Numbered from the stretch's first letter, positions 1 through 6,031 are shown. The stretch is 6,269 nt of DNA from HyVt-560 sp964577195 (GCA_964577195.1 CAZNYF010000162.1:1-6269), one strand, 5' to 3'. Program-made: numbers and translations. Notes: generated from the letters alone by a model not told the origin.

Positions 1-1
1 T

Positions 2-55
2 TCAGAACAAGGCATTGCTGCGAAGCCATGGTTGTTCCATATCAAGCAGCAATAA
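2..55 (+). CDS. possible 3' end of an upstream gene
   Basis: The + frame starting at base 2 is open for 17 codons (SEQGIAAKPWLFHIKQQ) and ends at TAA 53-55. The composition is protein-like, but the piece is too short to assign to a family, and other frames at this edge are also open for a few tens of codons. If real, it is the last part of a protein that begins outside the window, with the repeat block at 84-283 lying just downstream. No T-rich intrinsic terminator follows it. This is a guess from reading frame only. Confidence 0.25.
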   Translation, partial: SEQGIAAKPWLFHIKQQ

Positions 56-83
56 AGCTTCCGCTCCATGCTCACGCCCCTGA

Positions 84-283
84 CCTACAATCCCTGTAGG
101 CCACGCAGTGCTGGACGCGTTGGTTTGCGCCCTTCGGGTTTTGCGCATGGATGCGCTTATGTCACGAATGCAGGAGCATAAGAGTGTGAGCCTTCAAGCG
201 GTCATCTGCGGCTTAATTTTTAATCGCCAGAGAACCACTCGGGAATTGCTCCTGCATTCCTCTACTACAATACATCCATGTAT
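84..283. repeat. composite intergenic palindromic element (mirror-image arrangement)
   Basis: Four elements lie in mirror order. GCGCAT-GG-ATGCGC (143-156) is followed by GAATGCAGGAGCA (166-178). Its exact reverse complement TGCTCCTGCATTC (247-259) is followed by ATACAT-CC-ATGTAT (270-283). The gaps between palindrome and repeat arm are 9 and 10 nt. The two palindromes share the core CATGGATG/CATCCATG in opposite orientation. A further hairpin, CCTACA-N5-TGTAGG, sits at 84-100. The layout looks like two intergenic repeat units facing each other, of the short dispersed kind found between genes in many gammaproteobacterial genomes. The family name and copy number cannot be told from one window. 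The rest of the gene-free stretch 56-426 shows only the promoter-like motif listed at 351-380. Confidence 0.6.
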
Positions 284-350
284 CTATATGTCTCATAAAA
301 ATAAAACCACATCTAACCGCTTGATGACTCACTCACCCATCAACATAATG

Positions 351-380
351 TTGTTGGAGTACTGGCAGCAGTTGTATGAT
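351..380 (+). promoter_or_regulatory. possible sigma-70 promoter for the 427-828 gene
   Basis: TATGAT (375-380) is one base from the consensus -10. TTGTTG (351-356), a poor -35, lies 18 bp upstream. Transcription would start near 387, giving a leader of about 40 nt. The -35 match is limited to TTG, so the call rests mostly on the -10 and its position. Confidence 0.35.
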
Positions 381-426
381 TCAAATAGGATAGCAAACCA
401 ATTGCTATTTTCAGGCCGCACTATAC

Positions 427-828
427 ATGGATAAGCCGCTCGTCATTGTCATCGACAATCAAAAAATTTATGAATTTGACCGTAGCCAGCGGTTACCGGG
501 GATCCAGCGGCGCTACCTTGATGAGCTGGACGGACGTATGCTCGAAGAGGGTGTTCGATTCGGCGCTCAGCTAATCACTCAGCCAAACCTGATGCAACGT
601 GCTCAATATGTCGCCAACACGCTAGTGAATGCGTTGTTTGATGACGAGGAACAAAAGATAGCGGCTACTGCGGCATACCTTGGTACTCGCGTTGAAGGAC
701 TCAAACAAGTGAAAGCCAAGAGTAGCGAAAAGGGTATGGTGATTGAGCTGGTTTTTGATCGTGATTTTGAGCGAGCCTCGGCTGAGCAGCCGATAACGTT
801 CGAGCCACGCAAAAACGAAGATGCCTGA
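427..828 (+). CDS. conserved-looking hypothetical protein, 133 aa
   Basis: I do not recognise a named family. The product is a soluble, charged 133-residue protein with no signal peptide, membrane segment or metal-site pattern. The N-terminus (PLVIVIDNQKIYEFDR, residues 4-19) reads as two short beta strands. Residues 20-100 are mostly helical and rich in Arg, Gln and Glu, with a hydrophobic helix around YVANTLVNALF (61-71). A further strand-like segment, MVIELVFDRDF, lies at 104-114, and the last 20 residues look disordered. The frame has the uneven composition of a real protein. The ATG at 427 is the only Met before residue 39, so the start is fairly firm even though the Shine-Dalgarno is weak (an AGG about 12 nt upstream). 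It stands alone, separated by about 230 bp from the regulator downstream, so shared function is not implied. Confidence 0.7.
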   Translation: MDKPLVIVIDNQKIYEFDRSQRLPGIQRRYLDELDGRMLEEGVRFGAQLITQPNLMQRAQYVANTLVNALFDDEEQKIAATAAYLGTRVEGLKQVKAKSSEKGMVIELVFDRDFERASAEQPITFEPRKNEDA

Positions 829-1061
829 TTTTGGCTTGAATTGATCCTTTTTTGTCCAGCAATTGTTACAAAATATGATCTAGTGCGCGTATTCCAAATA
901 CATAAGCATGTAAAATATTTTGCTGTGCGATTCTCATTTTCGCCCACTAAAATTGAAACCCTTAAACTAAACGTGATGGCTGCGCCCGTAATCGGCGCTC
1001 TGCACTCTCTTTAAGATTTAGCCTGGGGTAAATTGGTTTAATTCAAGTATTAGGAAGAATA

Positions 1062-2273
1062 ATGACAGATTCAGAAGTACAACCCGGGCCGGATCAAATT
1101 GTACTCGTCGTTGATGATTCAAAAGTCATTCGTAAAGCTGTCAGCACCATTTTAGGCGACTACTTTCAGATCGTTGAAGCAAAAAATGGTGAAGAAGCGA
1201 TTACTTTCAGTCAACAAAATCCCGGAATTCACGCCATGCTGCTGGATTTGTGGATGCCTGATGTTGATGGTTTTGAAGTACTTGAAACGCTACGAAGCTC
1301 CTCTGAAAAACGCTTACAAAAACTCCCGATTATTGTTGTCACAGGTCACGAAGACGATGTCGAAATGCGTACCCGAGCCTTGTCTCTGGGTGCGACAGAG
1401 TTTATTGGTAAACCTTTTTCAGCAGTTGAGCTACGCAACATTGTCAACCAGCATGTCTTACCTCCTAGCACTACCAATATCGTACCCTTTAAACAGCAGG
1501 ATCCCACATCTGTCATGGCTGCCCCAGCCATCAATCGGGTCACTGATTCTCAGCCTGTTGTTCCTTCCGGCAGAAGTAGTGCTGCAGATGAAATCCGTCA
1601 GGCACGCCGCAGCTATTTGATTGGAGAAGGTGAAAACCTGCTAGCCGAAGCGGTAAAAACTCATCGACCCATCTCGGTGCTGCGATTGAAAGTTGATCGC
1701 GTCAAAGTACTGCTCCGCAAGACAGGGACTGAGTTTACCAAACGCACGCTTTATCGCATCGGCAAACTCATTGAGGGAGAGATCCGGCGTAAAGATCTCG
1801 TGGTTCGCCTCGGCGCTGCGGAATTTGCAGTGGTACTCCCCAATACCAGTAATGAAGAAGCCCGCGCAGTCGCCGATGCAGTCTTTCGCATGATGCGTTA
1901 TGCCGCTTTTGAATATGGAGAGCTGAAATTCCGGCTCACCGTTAGCGGTGGTCTGGTGACACCCTCGTTAAGTGGAGATCTCGAATTTGCAGAGATCAAT
2001 TCAATTGCAGATATGCGGGTAGATCAGGCTTTTAGCACTGGTGGTGATCAACTGGTTACTGATCGTCTGGATGAACCGCTGATAAAAGACAAAACTTTGG
2101 GCATGGATGAGGCTGCGGAGTTGTTGAAAAATGGTAAGACTCGTGAGGTACAGGAGCAATTGCCAGAGCTGCTGGAAAAATCCATGCCTTTGCTGTTGTT
2201 CGCTAATTCAACACTAAATCTGAATATTGACCACTCTCTAAAACGTCTGATTTCAGATACTCAATCAGCGTAA
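1062..2273 (+). CDS. response regulator: REC domain plus degenerate GGDEF domain
   Basis: This 403-residue cytoplasmic regulator has an N-terminal receiver domain (about 12-133). All receiver-site residues are visible: acidic pair D18-D19, phospho-acceptor D62 in LLDLWMPDVDG, T94 and K117 before P118. A Pro/Ser/Gln-rich linker (about 134-172) leads to a GGDEF-fold domain (about 176-336). The signature is G251-A-A-E-F255 instead of GG(D/E)EF. The metal/substrate motif usually read as DIDxFKxIND has K210 for the first Asp, with L218 and R219 for Asn-Asp, so cyclase activity is unlikely. The inhibitory-site RxxD is kept as R242-R-K-D245 at the usual spacing, which suggests c-di-GMP binding. Residues 347-403 form a helical extension with no family I recognise. 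AGGAAG (1052-1057) precedes the ATG. No partner histidine kinase lies in the window. Confidence 0.9.
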   Translation: MTDSEVQPGPDQIVLVVDDSKVIRKAVSTILGDYFQIVEAKNGEEAITFSQQNPGIHAMLLDLWMPDVDGFEVLETLRSSSEKRLQKLPIIVVTGHEDDVEMRTRALSLGATEFIGKPFSAVELRNIVNQHVLPPSTTNIVPFKQQDPTSVMAAPAINRVTDSQPVVPSGRSSAADEIRQARRSYLIGEGENLLAEAVKTHRPISVLRLKVDRVKVLLRKTGTEFTKRTLYRIGKLIEGEIRRKDLVVRLGAAEFAVVLPNTSNEEARAVADAVFRMMRYAAFEYGELKFRLTVSGGLVTPSLSGDLEFAEINSIADMRVDQAFSTGGDQLVTDRLDEPLIKDKTLGMDEAAELLKNGKTREVQEQLPELLEKSMPLLLFANSTLNLNIDHSLKRLISDTQSA

Positions 2274-2289
2274 AAACTTAAGGAAATCA

Positions 2290-2307
2290 GCTGCGTGTTT
2301 TCGCAGC
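2290..2307. terminator. weak hairpin between convergent genes
   Basis: GCTGCG (2290-2295) and CGCAGC (2302-2307) form a 6-bp GC-rich stem with a 6-nt loop, midway between the convergent regulator and VOC genes. On the minus strand two G-U pairs could extend the stem, and the downstream sequence is moderately T-rich (TGATTTCC, then a T5 run about 15 nt later). On the plus strand there is no T tract. It is a plausible terminator for the minus-strand genes, weak for the regulator gene. Confidence 0.4.
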
Positions 2308-2334
2308 CAATCCCTCGTGCTTGAATCTCTGTTC

Positions 2335-2706
2335 TTATTCCGAATAACTGATCAGCGAAATTGTAGCGCCCTGTGGATCTGCTACAACACATAAGCGCCC
2401 GACGCCGGGAACATCCTTAGCGGGGAGCAGCACGGTTCCACCCAGCTCAATCACTTTATTGGCGCTGGCATCCACGTCTTCAACCGTGACATAGGCGCCC
2501 CACTGAGGTGGTAATCCTTCAGCGCTTTCTGGTGTTTGCATGATTCCTGCAACTTCCGTGTTGTACGATTTAGCCACGGTATAGCTGCGATCACCGACAT
2601 TTTCATTTTTGAGATCCCAGCCAAAAAGCTCCCCATAGAATTTTTTTGCGCCTTCAACGTCGTTGGTAATGAGTTCGTTCCAGCTAATGGGGGTGTGATA
2701 TTTCAT
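2335..2706 (-). CDS. VOC superfamily (glyoxalase/dioxygenase fold) protein, 123 aa
   Basis: This is a small single-chain vicinal-oxygen-chelate protein of the type annotated as 'predicted enzyme related to lactoylglutathione lyase'. Two beta-alpha-beta-beta-beta halves can be read. The first (about 4-56) has the typical SWNELITND...AKKFYGELFGW pattern. The second (about 67-121) has AYVTVEDVDASANKVIELGG and the closing DPQGATISLISY. The length fits the family. Substrate and metal ligands cannot be assigned, because these proteins vary widely in both; some act in detoxification or antibiotic sequestration and many are unstudied. A good Shine-Dalgarno AAGGA (in AAGGACT, complement of 2711-2717) sits at normal spacing before the ATG, so it can be translated on its own. 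It lies 69 bp downstream of the SDR gene on the same strand, with no clear terminator between, and may be co-transcribed with it. Confidence 0.85.
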   Translation of the reverse strand: MKYHTPISWNELITNDVEGAKKFYGELFGWDLKNENVGDRSYTVAKSYNTEVAGIMQTPESAEGLPPQWGAYVTVEDVDASANKVIELGGTVLLPAKDVPGVGRLCVVADPQGATISLISYSE

Positions 2707-2775
2707 TTAAAGTCCTTGTTGTGTATTTTGCGGATGATTTTACCGCATCACTCAGCGCCTAAATGTGTGGTACTT

Positions 2776-3657
2776 CTAATTCCGCGGCTTGCACTGGAGT
2801 GTTTCATGCAGAGAAGGATACTGGAGTGTCACTCCCAGCTCGTCGAGTAGCTTTTGGTTGCTGATTTTTCTGGACTCATTCAGATAGGAGAGCATGCCTT
2901 CGCTCATCTCTTGCTTTGCACGCTCCAGTGAGATTTTAGGCGCTCGTGGCAGGCCGGCGTAATCCGCAACGTGATCAAAATACTCGGTCATGGTGCTGGG
3001 ATGTCCGTCGGTGACGTTGAACACTTCGCCAGTTTTTGCTTTATCCATTGCGATGCAGCAAACCCTTGCCAAGTCATCTGCGTGAATACGATTGGTAAAG
3101 GGGGAATCTTGTTGACGTAATACAGGCAAGCCATTTTTGATCCGCTGAATCGGTAGGCGATCCAGCGCATAAATCCCCGGTACTCGAAGAATGACAAATT
3201 CTTTTTGGCTGCGATCTGCCCATCGTCGTAATTCAGATTCTGCATCGGCTCGTCTGTATGCACGGTCAACATTGGGACGAACGGGTGATTGCTCGTCTAT
3301 CCACGCACCTTGAGTATCCCCATAGACGCCAGTGGTTGAGATCAGCACAATCCGCTGGGGCGTTGCTTTGATATGCGCGAGAAATTGAGCCAGCGAAGAA
3401 TCACGTCTGCCGTGCGGAGGGGGCGGCGCAAAATAGAAGATTTGAGCATTTTTAAGGAGGTTGGGATTAAATTCTAGCGGTTGGCTGAAATCCACAATCG
3501 CTGCGTTAACCCCCAGCTTTTGGCAGTGCTGCTGTGATGCCCGACTGCGAACAAATCCGTTCACGGTTTGATTCCGCTGGAGATAAATTTTCGACACACG
3601 TCGACCGATATCTCCGCACCCCGCAATCCATATTGGTTGAGTACACTCATTGCTCAT
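2776..3657 (-). CDS. atypical SDR / NAD(P)-dependent epimerase-like protein (YeeZ-like)
   Basis: This 293-residue Rossmann-fold protein belongs to the atypical extended SDR group. The nucleotide-binding loop is GCGDIG (13-18) after a hydrophobic strand. ISTTGVYGD (106-114) is the family's active-site strand. ILRVPGIY (157-164) and NRIHADDLA (189-197) are characteristic of sugar-nucleotide-epimerase-like proteins, and FNVTDG (213-218) closes the core. The catalytic YxxxK is not intact: the corresponding stretch reads Y134-RRA-D138, with Asp where Lys is expected, as in other atypical SDRs. NAD(P) binding is likely, but the reaction is unknown. It starts 29 nt after the stop of the surface-protein gene, which points to co-transcription. 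There is no recognisable Shine-Dalgarno, and the start codon lies in the loop of the hairpin at 3639-3674. Confidence 0.85.
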   Translation of the reverse strand: MSNECTQPIWIAGCGDIGRRVSKIYLQRNQTVNGFVRSRASQQHCQKLGVNAAIVDFSQPLEFNPNLLKNAQIFYFAPPPPHGRRDSSLAQFLAHIKATPQRIVLISTTGVYGDTQGAWIDEQSPVRPNVDRAYRRADAESELRRWADRSQKEFVILRVPGIYALDRLPIQRIKNGLPVLRQQDSPFTNRIHADDLARVCCIAMDKAKTGEVFNVTDGHPSTMTEYFDHVADYAGLPRAPKISLERAKQEMSEGMLSYLNESRKISNQKLLDELGVTLQYPSLHETLQCKPRN

Positions 3658-3674
3658 GGCAAAAGAGTGTACTC
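3639..3674 (-). promoter_or_regulatory. hairpin with the SDR start codon in its apical loop
   Basis: GAGTACACTC (3639-3648) and GAGTGTACTC (3665-3674) are perfect 10-bp reverse complements separated by 16 nt. In the minus-strand transcript an inner TTGC/GCAA stem can form as well, leaving the pentaloop CATGA, which contains the ATG (complement of 3655-3657). The 5' arm occupies the position where a Shine-Dalgarno would be, and none is visible. No T run follows the 3' arm, and it lies inside the gene, so it is not a standard terminator. It may control translation initiation, or the dyad may be a protein-binding site. Confidence 0.5.
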
Positions 3675-3686
3675 GGAGTATACCGC

Positions 3687-5126
3687 TTAGCCTATGTTTC
3701 TACGTCTTCGCACTATTACCAGGGCGCCAAGTAATGTCAGAAACCCCAGGTTAAAACTGCCTGCGCCATGTCCCTGTAATCCTGTCGCGATACGACCTGA
3801 AACAGAAGGGTTCACTGCGGGGATGGTGATTGTCAGTACAGCGACATCTTCACCACCGTGCCCGTCGGTGATGCTATAACGTAGCTCATCTTTTCCCGAC
3901 TCACCCGGATTGGGCGTATATTCAACTTGACCATTTTCAAAACTGATGGATCCTTTGCCTGGGTTGCTCAGCAATGTTGCAGTTAACGCGTCGCCGTCTG
4001 GATCTCTGTCATTTAGGAGTAAATTAATCGTTCCGGTATCACCAGACTGGACTAACAAAAGATCATCTTCAGCTATCGGAGCCTGATTCTCTACAGGAGG
4101 CTCGGGTTCAACAGGTAAGCCACCTTGTAGCGCAAAAGCGGCAAAGAAATCGGCGTCACCTGGCGTTAGCGCACTGCTGTCCAGAGAATCGCCCGGAAAA
4201 GTTGCTGGATCCGTTAAGACATGTATTTCTGGATTAACATCAGAAGGAAAGATTGAGAAACCAAAGTAGCGCTGGTTTGTCGTGAGACCAAGATCTGCCT
4301 GACTGATAAACACCATACCCAAAGTTTCTCGGCGAGAACCCCAGTAGCTCAATTTGCCTGGGTTGGCGTTGTTTTCGTTAGAAAGAAAATCAAAATTCAA
4401 AGTGACATCGGTGAGCCCATAACGCAGCTGGTTTGTATTCGTATCGAAAGCAGGATTAATACGCACTAACGGACCATAGGCGCTGGGATTGCCAGCTGAG
4501 TCCAGTGCGATAATCGCGGCCATCTGCAGCGGATTATTTGCTGCTTTTTCAATAACAACTTGACCGGAGAGCGCTAATTCAGCTTGTGTAGGTTTAGCCA
4601 ATAATCCTCTATCGAGAATAAAATCGACACGTTCGATGTTTTTAATTGAGAACGGCTTTACGCCATTGTTAGAAAACACATCGAGTGCGCCAGTATTAAT
4701 CACATTGCTTGCAATCAATTCGCCGATATTGCAATTACCTTGCACATTTGCGGTGCCAGGGTAGCTTGAGGCATAGAGCAAACTGCTCCCGGAGGTTTCC
4801 GCAAACACACTGCACCGGTTGCCTGAAGCACGGGCATTGTCTACACGTTTCACTTCTACTCTGTCAGCAAACTGTTGGTAATCGTAATGGTTACCCTGAT
4901 AGACAAAGCCCTTAATCACCAGATCATTGCCAACACCCCATTGATAGTGAGCACCGTTGTTAGTGTAGGTTGATGCTGTCGCGGCGCGTAGCTCTGTAAC
5001 GATCTCGGTGACCTCACCTTTCGCCCAGGCGGAATGGCTGGGTAAAAAGGCCAGGGTAAATAACATCATGATGAGCCAATTAAGGTGGCGAGCCAGTAAA
5101 TTTTGTTTCATATCAATACCATTCAT
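3687..5126 (-). CDS. exported protein with Ig-like domain and GlyGly-CTERM-like tail, 479 aa
   Basis: The N-terminus is a Sec signal peptide, with hydrophobic core WLIMMLFTLAFL (17-28) and probable cleavage after AWA (33-35). A beta-rich region (about 37-335) follows, with two cysteines (C105, C132) that could pair in the periplasm. It carries phrases such as DSAGNPSAYGPL (209-220) and YFGFSIFPSDVN (287-298), which resemble an unnamed module of bacterial surface proteins; that match is from memory. A Pro/Glu linker (338-345) leads to a Big_9/cadherin-like Ig domain (about 347-436) with the acidic NDRDPDGD motif (372-379). The C-terminus has GHGAGS (452-457), a hydrophobic helix (458-472) and RRRR (473-476). 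This is the GlyGly-CTERM layout known for rhombosortase substrates, which are usually type II secreted and surface-attached. Start may be M1 or M6; neither has a clear Shine-Dalgarno. The SDR gene follows 29 nt downstream. Confidence 0.85.
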   Translation of the reverse strand: MNGIDMKQNLLARHLNWLIMMLFTLAFLPSHSAWAKGEVTEIVTELRAATASTYTNNGAHYQWGVGNDLVIKGFVYQGNHYDYQQFADRVEVKRVDNARASGNRCSVFAETSGSSLLYASSYPGTANVQGNCNIGELIASNVINTGALDVFSNNGVKPFSIKNIERVDFILDRGLLAKPTQAELALSGQVVIEKAANNPLQMAAIIALDSAGNPSAYGPLVRINPAFDTNTNQLRYGLTDVTLNFDFLSNENNANPGKLSYWGSRRETLGMVFISQADLGLTTNQRYFGFSIFPSDVNPEIHVLTDPATFPGDSLDSSALTPGDADFFAAFALQGGLPVEPEPPVENQAPIAEDDLLLVQSGDTGTINLLLNDRDPDGDALTATLLSNPGKGSISFENGQVEYTPNPGESGKDELRYSITDGHGGEDVAVLTITIPAVNPSVSGRIATGLQGHGAGSFNLGFLTLLGALVIVRRRRNIG

Positions 5127-5182
5127 CGTGGTGGATAAATTGAGCGGCTAAGCAAATAAGCCGCTATCTGGTATTGATAATA
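5111..5182 (-). promoter_or_regulatory. 11-bp inverted repeat around the surface-protein start, with possible -10
   Basis: TATCAATACCA (5111-5121) and TGGTATTGATA (5169-5179) are perfect 11-bp reverse complements, 47 bp apart. The proximal arm covers codons 2-6 of the surface-protein gene and touches the alternative start M6. The distal arm lies 43-53 bp upstream of M1. A minus-strand TATTAT (complement of 5177-5182) overlaps the distal arm and could be a -10, although no good -35 goes with it. The pair could be a two-site operator or, if transcription starts further upstream, a stem closing over the hairpin at 5143-5165. Confidence 0.4.
5143..5165. repeat. 7-bp hairpin in the surface-protein leader
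   Basis: AGCGGCT (5143-5149) and AGCCGCT (5159-5165) form a 7-bp stem with a 9-nt loop, ending 17 bases upstream of the M1 codon. It nests entirely inside the 11-bp inverted repeat 5111-5179, so the two together form a two-tier secondary structure in the minus-strand leader. No T run adjoins it on either strand. Confidence 0.45.
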
Positions 5183-5242
5183 TGGGCGAGTCTGACGGAA
5201 TATTGAGAATTAGTTCCGGTTTTTCAGCATCTTAAGTCGAGA

Positions 5243-5260
5243 GCGTCACAACTTTGACGC
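5243..5260. repeat. 6-bp dyad in intergenic region
   Basis: GCGTCA (5243-5248) and TGACGC (5255-5260) are exact reverse complements with a 6-nt centre. No T tract flanks either side, so a terminator role is unlikely. It could be an operator. It lies about 120 bp upstream of the surface-protein start and next to the terminator-like hairpin at 5263-5305. Confidence 0.35.
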
Positions 5261-5262
5261 AC

Positions 5263-5305
5263 ATAAAAGGAACCGGTTCACAAAGCAAAATAAGTGTGAA
5301 CCAGT
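5263..5305 (-). terminator. probable intrinsic terminator of the DUF2959 lipoprotein gene
   Basis: Read on the minus strand, ACTGGTTCACA and TGTGAACCGGT (complements of 5295-5305 and 5272-5282) pair at 10 of 11 positions, 8 of them contiguous, around a 12-nt loop. The sequence then continues TCCTTTTAT. The stem starts 55 nt after the lipoprotein stop codon and before the promoter region of the next minus-strand gene, as expected for a terminator. The loop is large and the T tract short and interrupted, so efficiency may be moderate. The distal arm also contains the perfect palindrome GAACCGGTTC (5270-5279). Confidence 0.5.
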
Positions 5306-5359
5306 CGAGATGAACGGTAGCAAGGCTGATCCAGGGTCAAAAACAGATGAATTAACTCA

Positions 5360-6004
5360 CTAATGCCCCGTATTCATACCCCGAACAAACTTCTCTGCTT
5401 CAGCAATGGCGACTTCCATATCGGAAACCAGGATGCCTACTTTGCTTTCGATAGCGACCACTTCACTTTGTAAAGATGACACAGCCCGCGCATTCAAATT
5501 GTGTTTGAGATATAACGTGTGATCCTGAAGGACGTGCAACACCGGAATGACGCGGGACTGAGCGGTACGCATGCGTCGCACCAGCACATCGTAGTGGCTA
5601 CGGGTGGTATGTAGATTTATCGCACTGGCTTCACGTAATGCAGCACTGGAGTATTGACCTAGTTCTGATTTCCATTCAGAAAATAAATCTCCGGCAACAG
5701 ACTCCACAGCATCAATTCGTTGATTCAGTTCGGTAGCCCGATCCTGACTACGCTCGACAGCCTTCGCCATTGCCTTATAGCGTTTTTCTAAACCGCCATC
5801 AATCACCATCACTAGATTTTTAAACTGTTGATAAGTACTGACTACCTGAGTTTTAGTCTCCGTCTGCGAATCTCGCGCCGCTTCAATTTTATTGATTAGT
5901 ATATCGCGCTTATGAATCCCGACCTTTTCCATCGCTTTGTATTGCACAGAAGCACAACCCGATAACTGAGCCAGCAGCAACAGTAAAAATAGTCGTTTTA
6001 TCAT
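5360..6004 (-). CDS. DUF2959-family lipoprotein, 214 aa
   Basis: A lipoprotein signal peptide is clear: MIKR, a Leu-rich core (5-11) and the lipobox LSGC with acylated C17. The +2 residue is Ala, which by the Lol sorting rule favours the outer membrane. The mature part is almost wholly alpha-helical and matches the DUF2959 pattern as I remember it: YKAMEKVGIHKRDIL (22-36) near the N-terminus, DAVESVAGDLFSEWKSELGQY (98-118) in the middle and VLQDHTLYLKHNLNARAV (158-175) near the C-terminus. Long heptad-like stretches (about 40-105 and 175-208) suggest coiled coils. The family's function is not established. Length is close to the family's usual size. The gene is monocistronic by layout, with a probable terminator at 5263-5305. 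It is divergent from the gene starting at 6237. Shine-Dalgarno is weak, and two small dyads (6014-6031 and 6032-6055) lie in its leader. Confidence 0.9.
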   Translation of the reverse strand: MIKRLFLLLLLAQLSGCASVQYKAMEKVGIHKRDILINKIEAARDSQTETKTQVVSTYQQFKNLVMVIDGGLEKRYKAMAKAVERSQDRATELNQRIDAVESVAGDLFSEWKSELGQYSSAALREASAINLHTTRSHYDVLVRRMRTAQSRVIPVLHVLQDHTLYLKHNLNARAVSSLQSEVVAIESKVGILVSDMEVAIAEAEKFVRGMNTGH

Positions 6005-6031
6005 AATCAGAGCCTAACTTTTAGAGGTTAG

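Noticed and set aside
108..434. Open frame of 108 codons on the + strand
   Set aside because: It runs through the palindromic repeat block, has no Shine-Dalgarno and no protein-like pattern, and overlaps the start of the more convincing 427-828 gene.
912..921. AAAATATTTT palindrome in the 829-1061 gap
   Set aside because: A 10-bp A/T palindrome is expected by chance in AT-rich intergenic DNA; no promoter elements frame it convincingly.
603..947. Open frame on the - strand, 114 codons
   Set aside because: Ser-rich, low-complexity product lying antisense to the 427-828 gene; no ribosome-binding site and no recognisable domain.
1174..1620. Open frame on the + strand inside the regulator gene
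   Set aside because: A shifted-frame shadow of the REC-GGDEF gene, whose own frame shows clear domain motifs.
2729..2747. TGCGG/CCGCA hairpin in the SDR-VOC gap
   Set aside because: Only 5 bp with a 9-nt loop and no T run; too weak to call a terminator or regulatory site.
2536..2850. Open frame on the + strand across the VOC/SDR gap
   Set aside because: Antisense to two genes with strong family signatures; no start signal.
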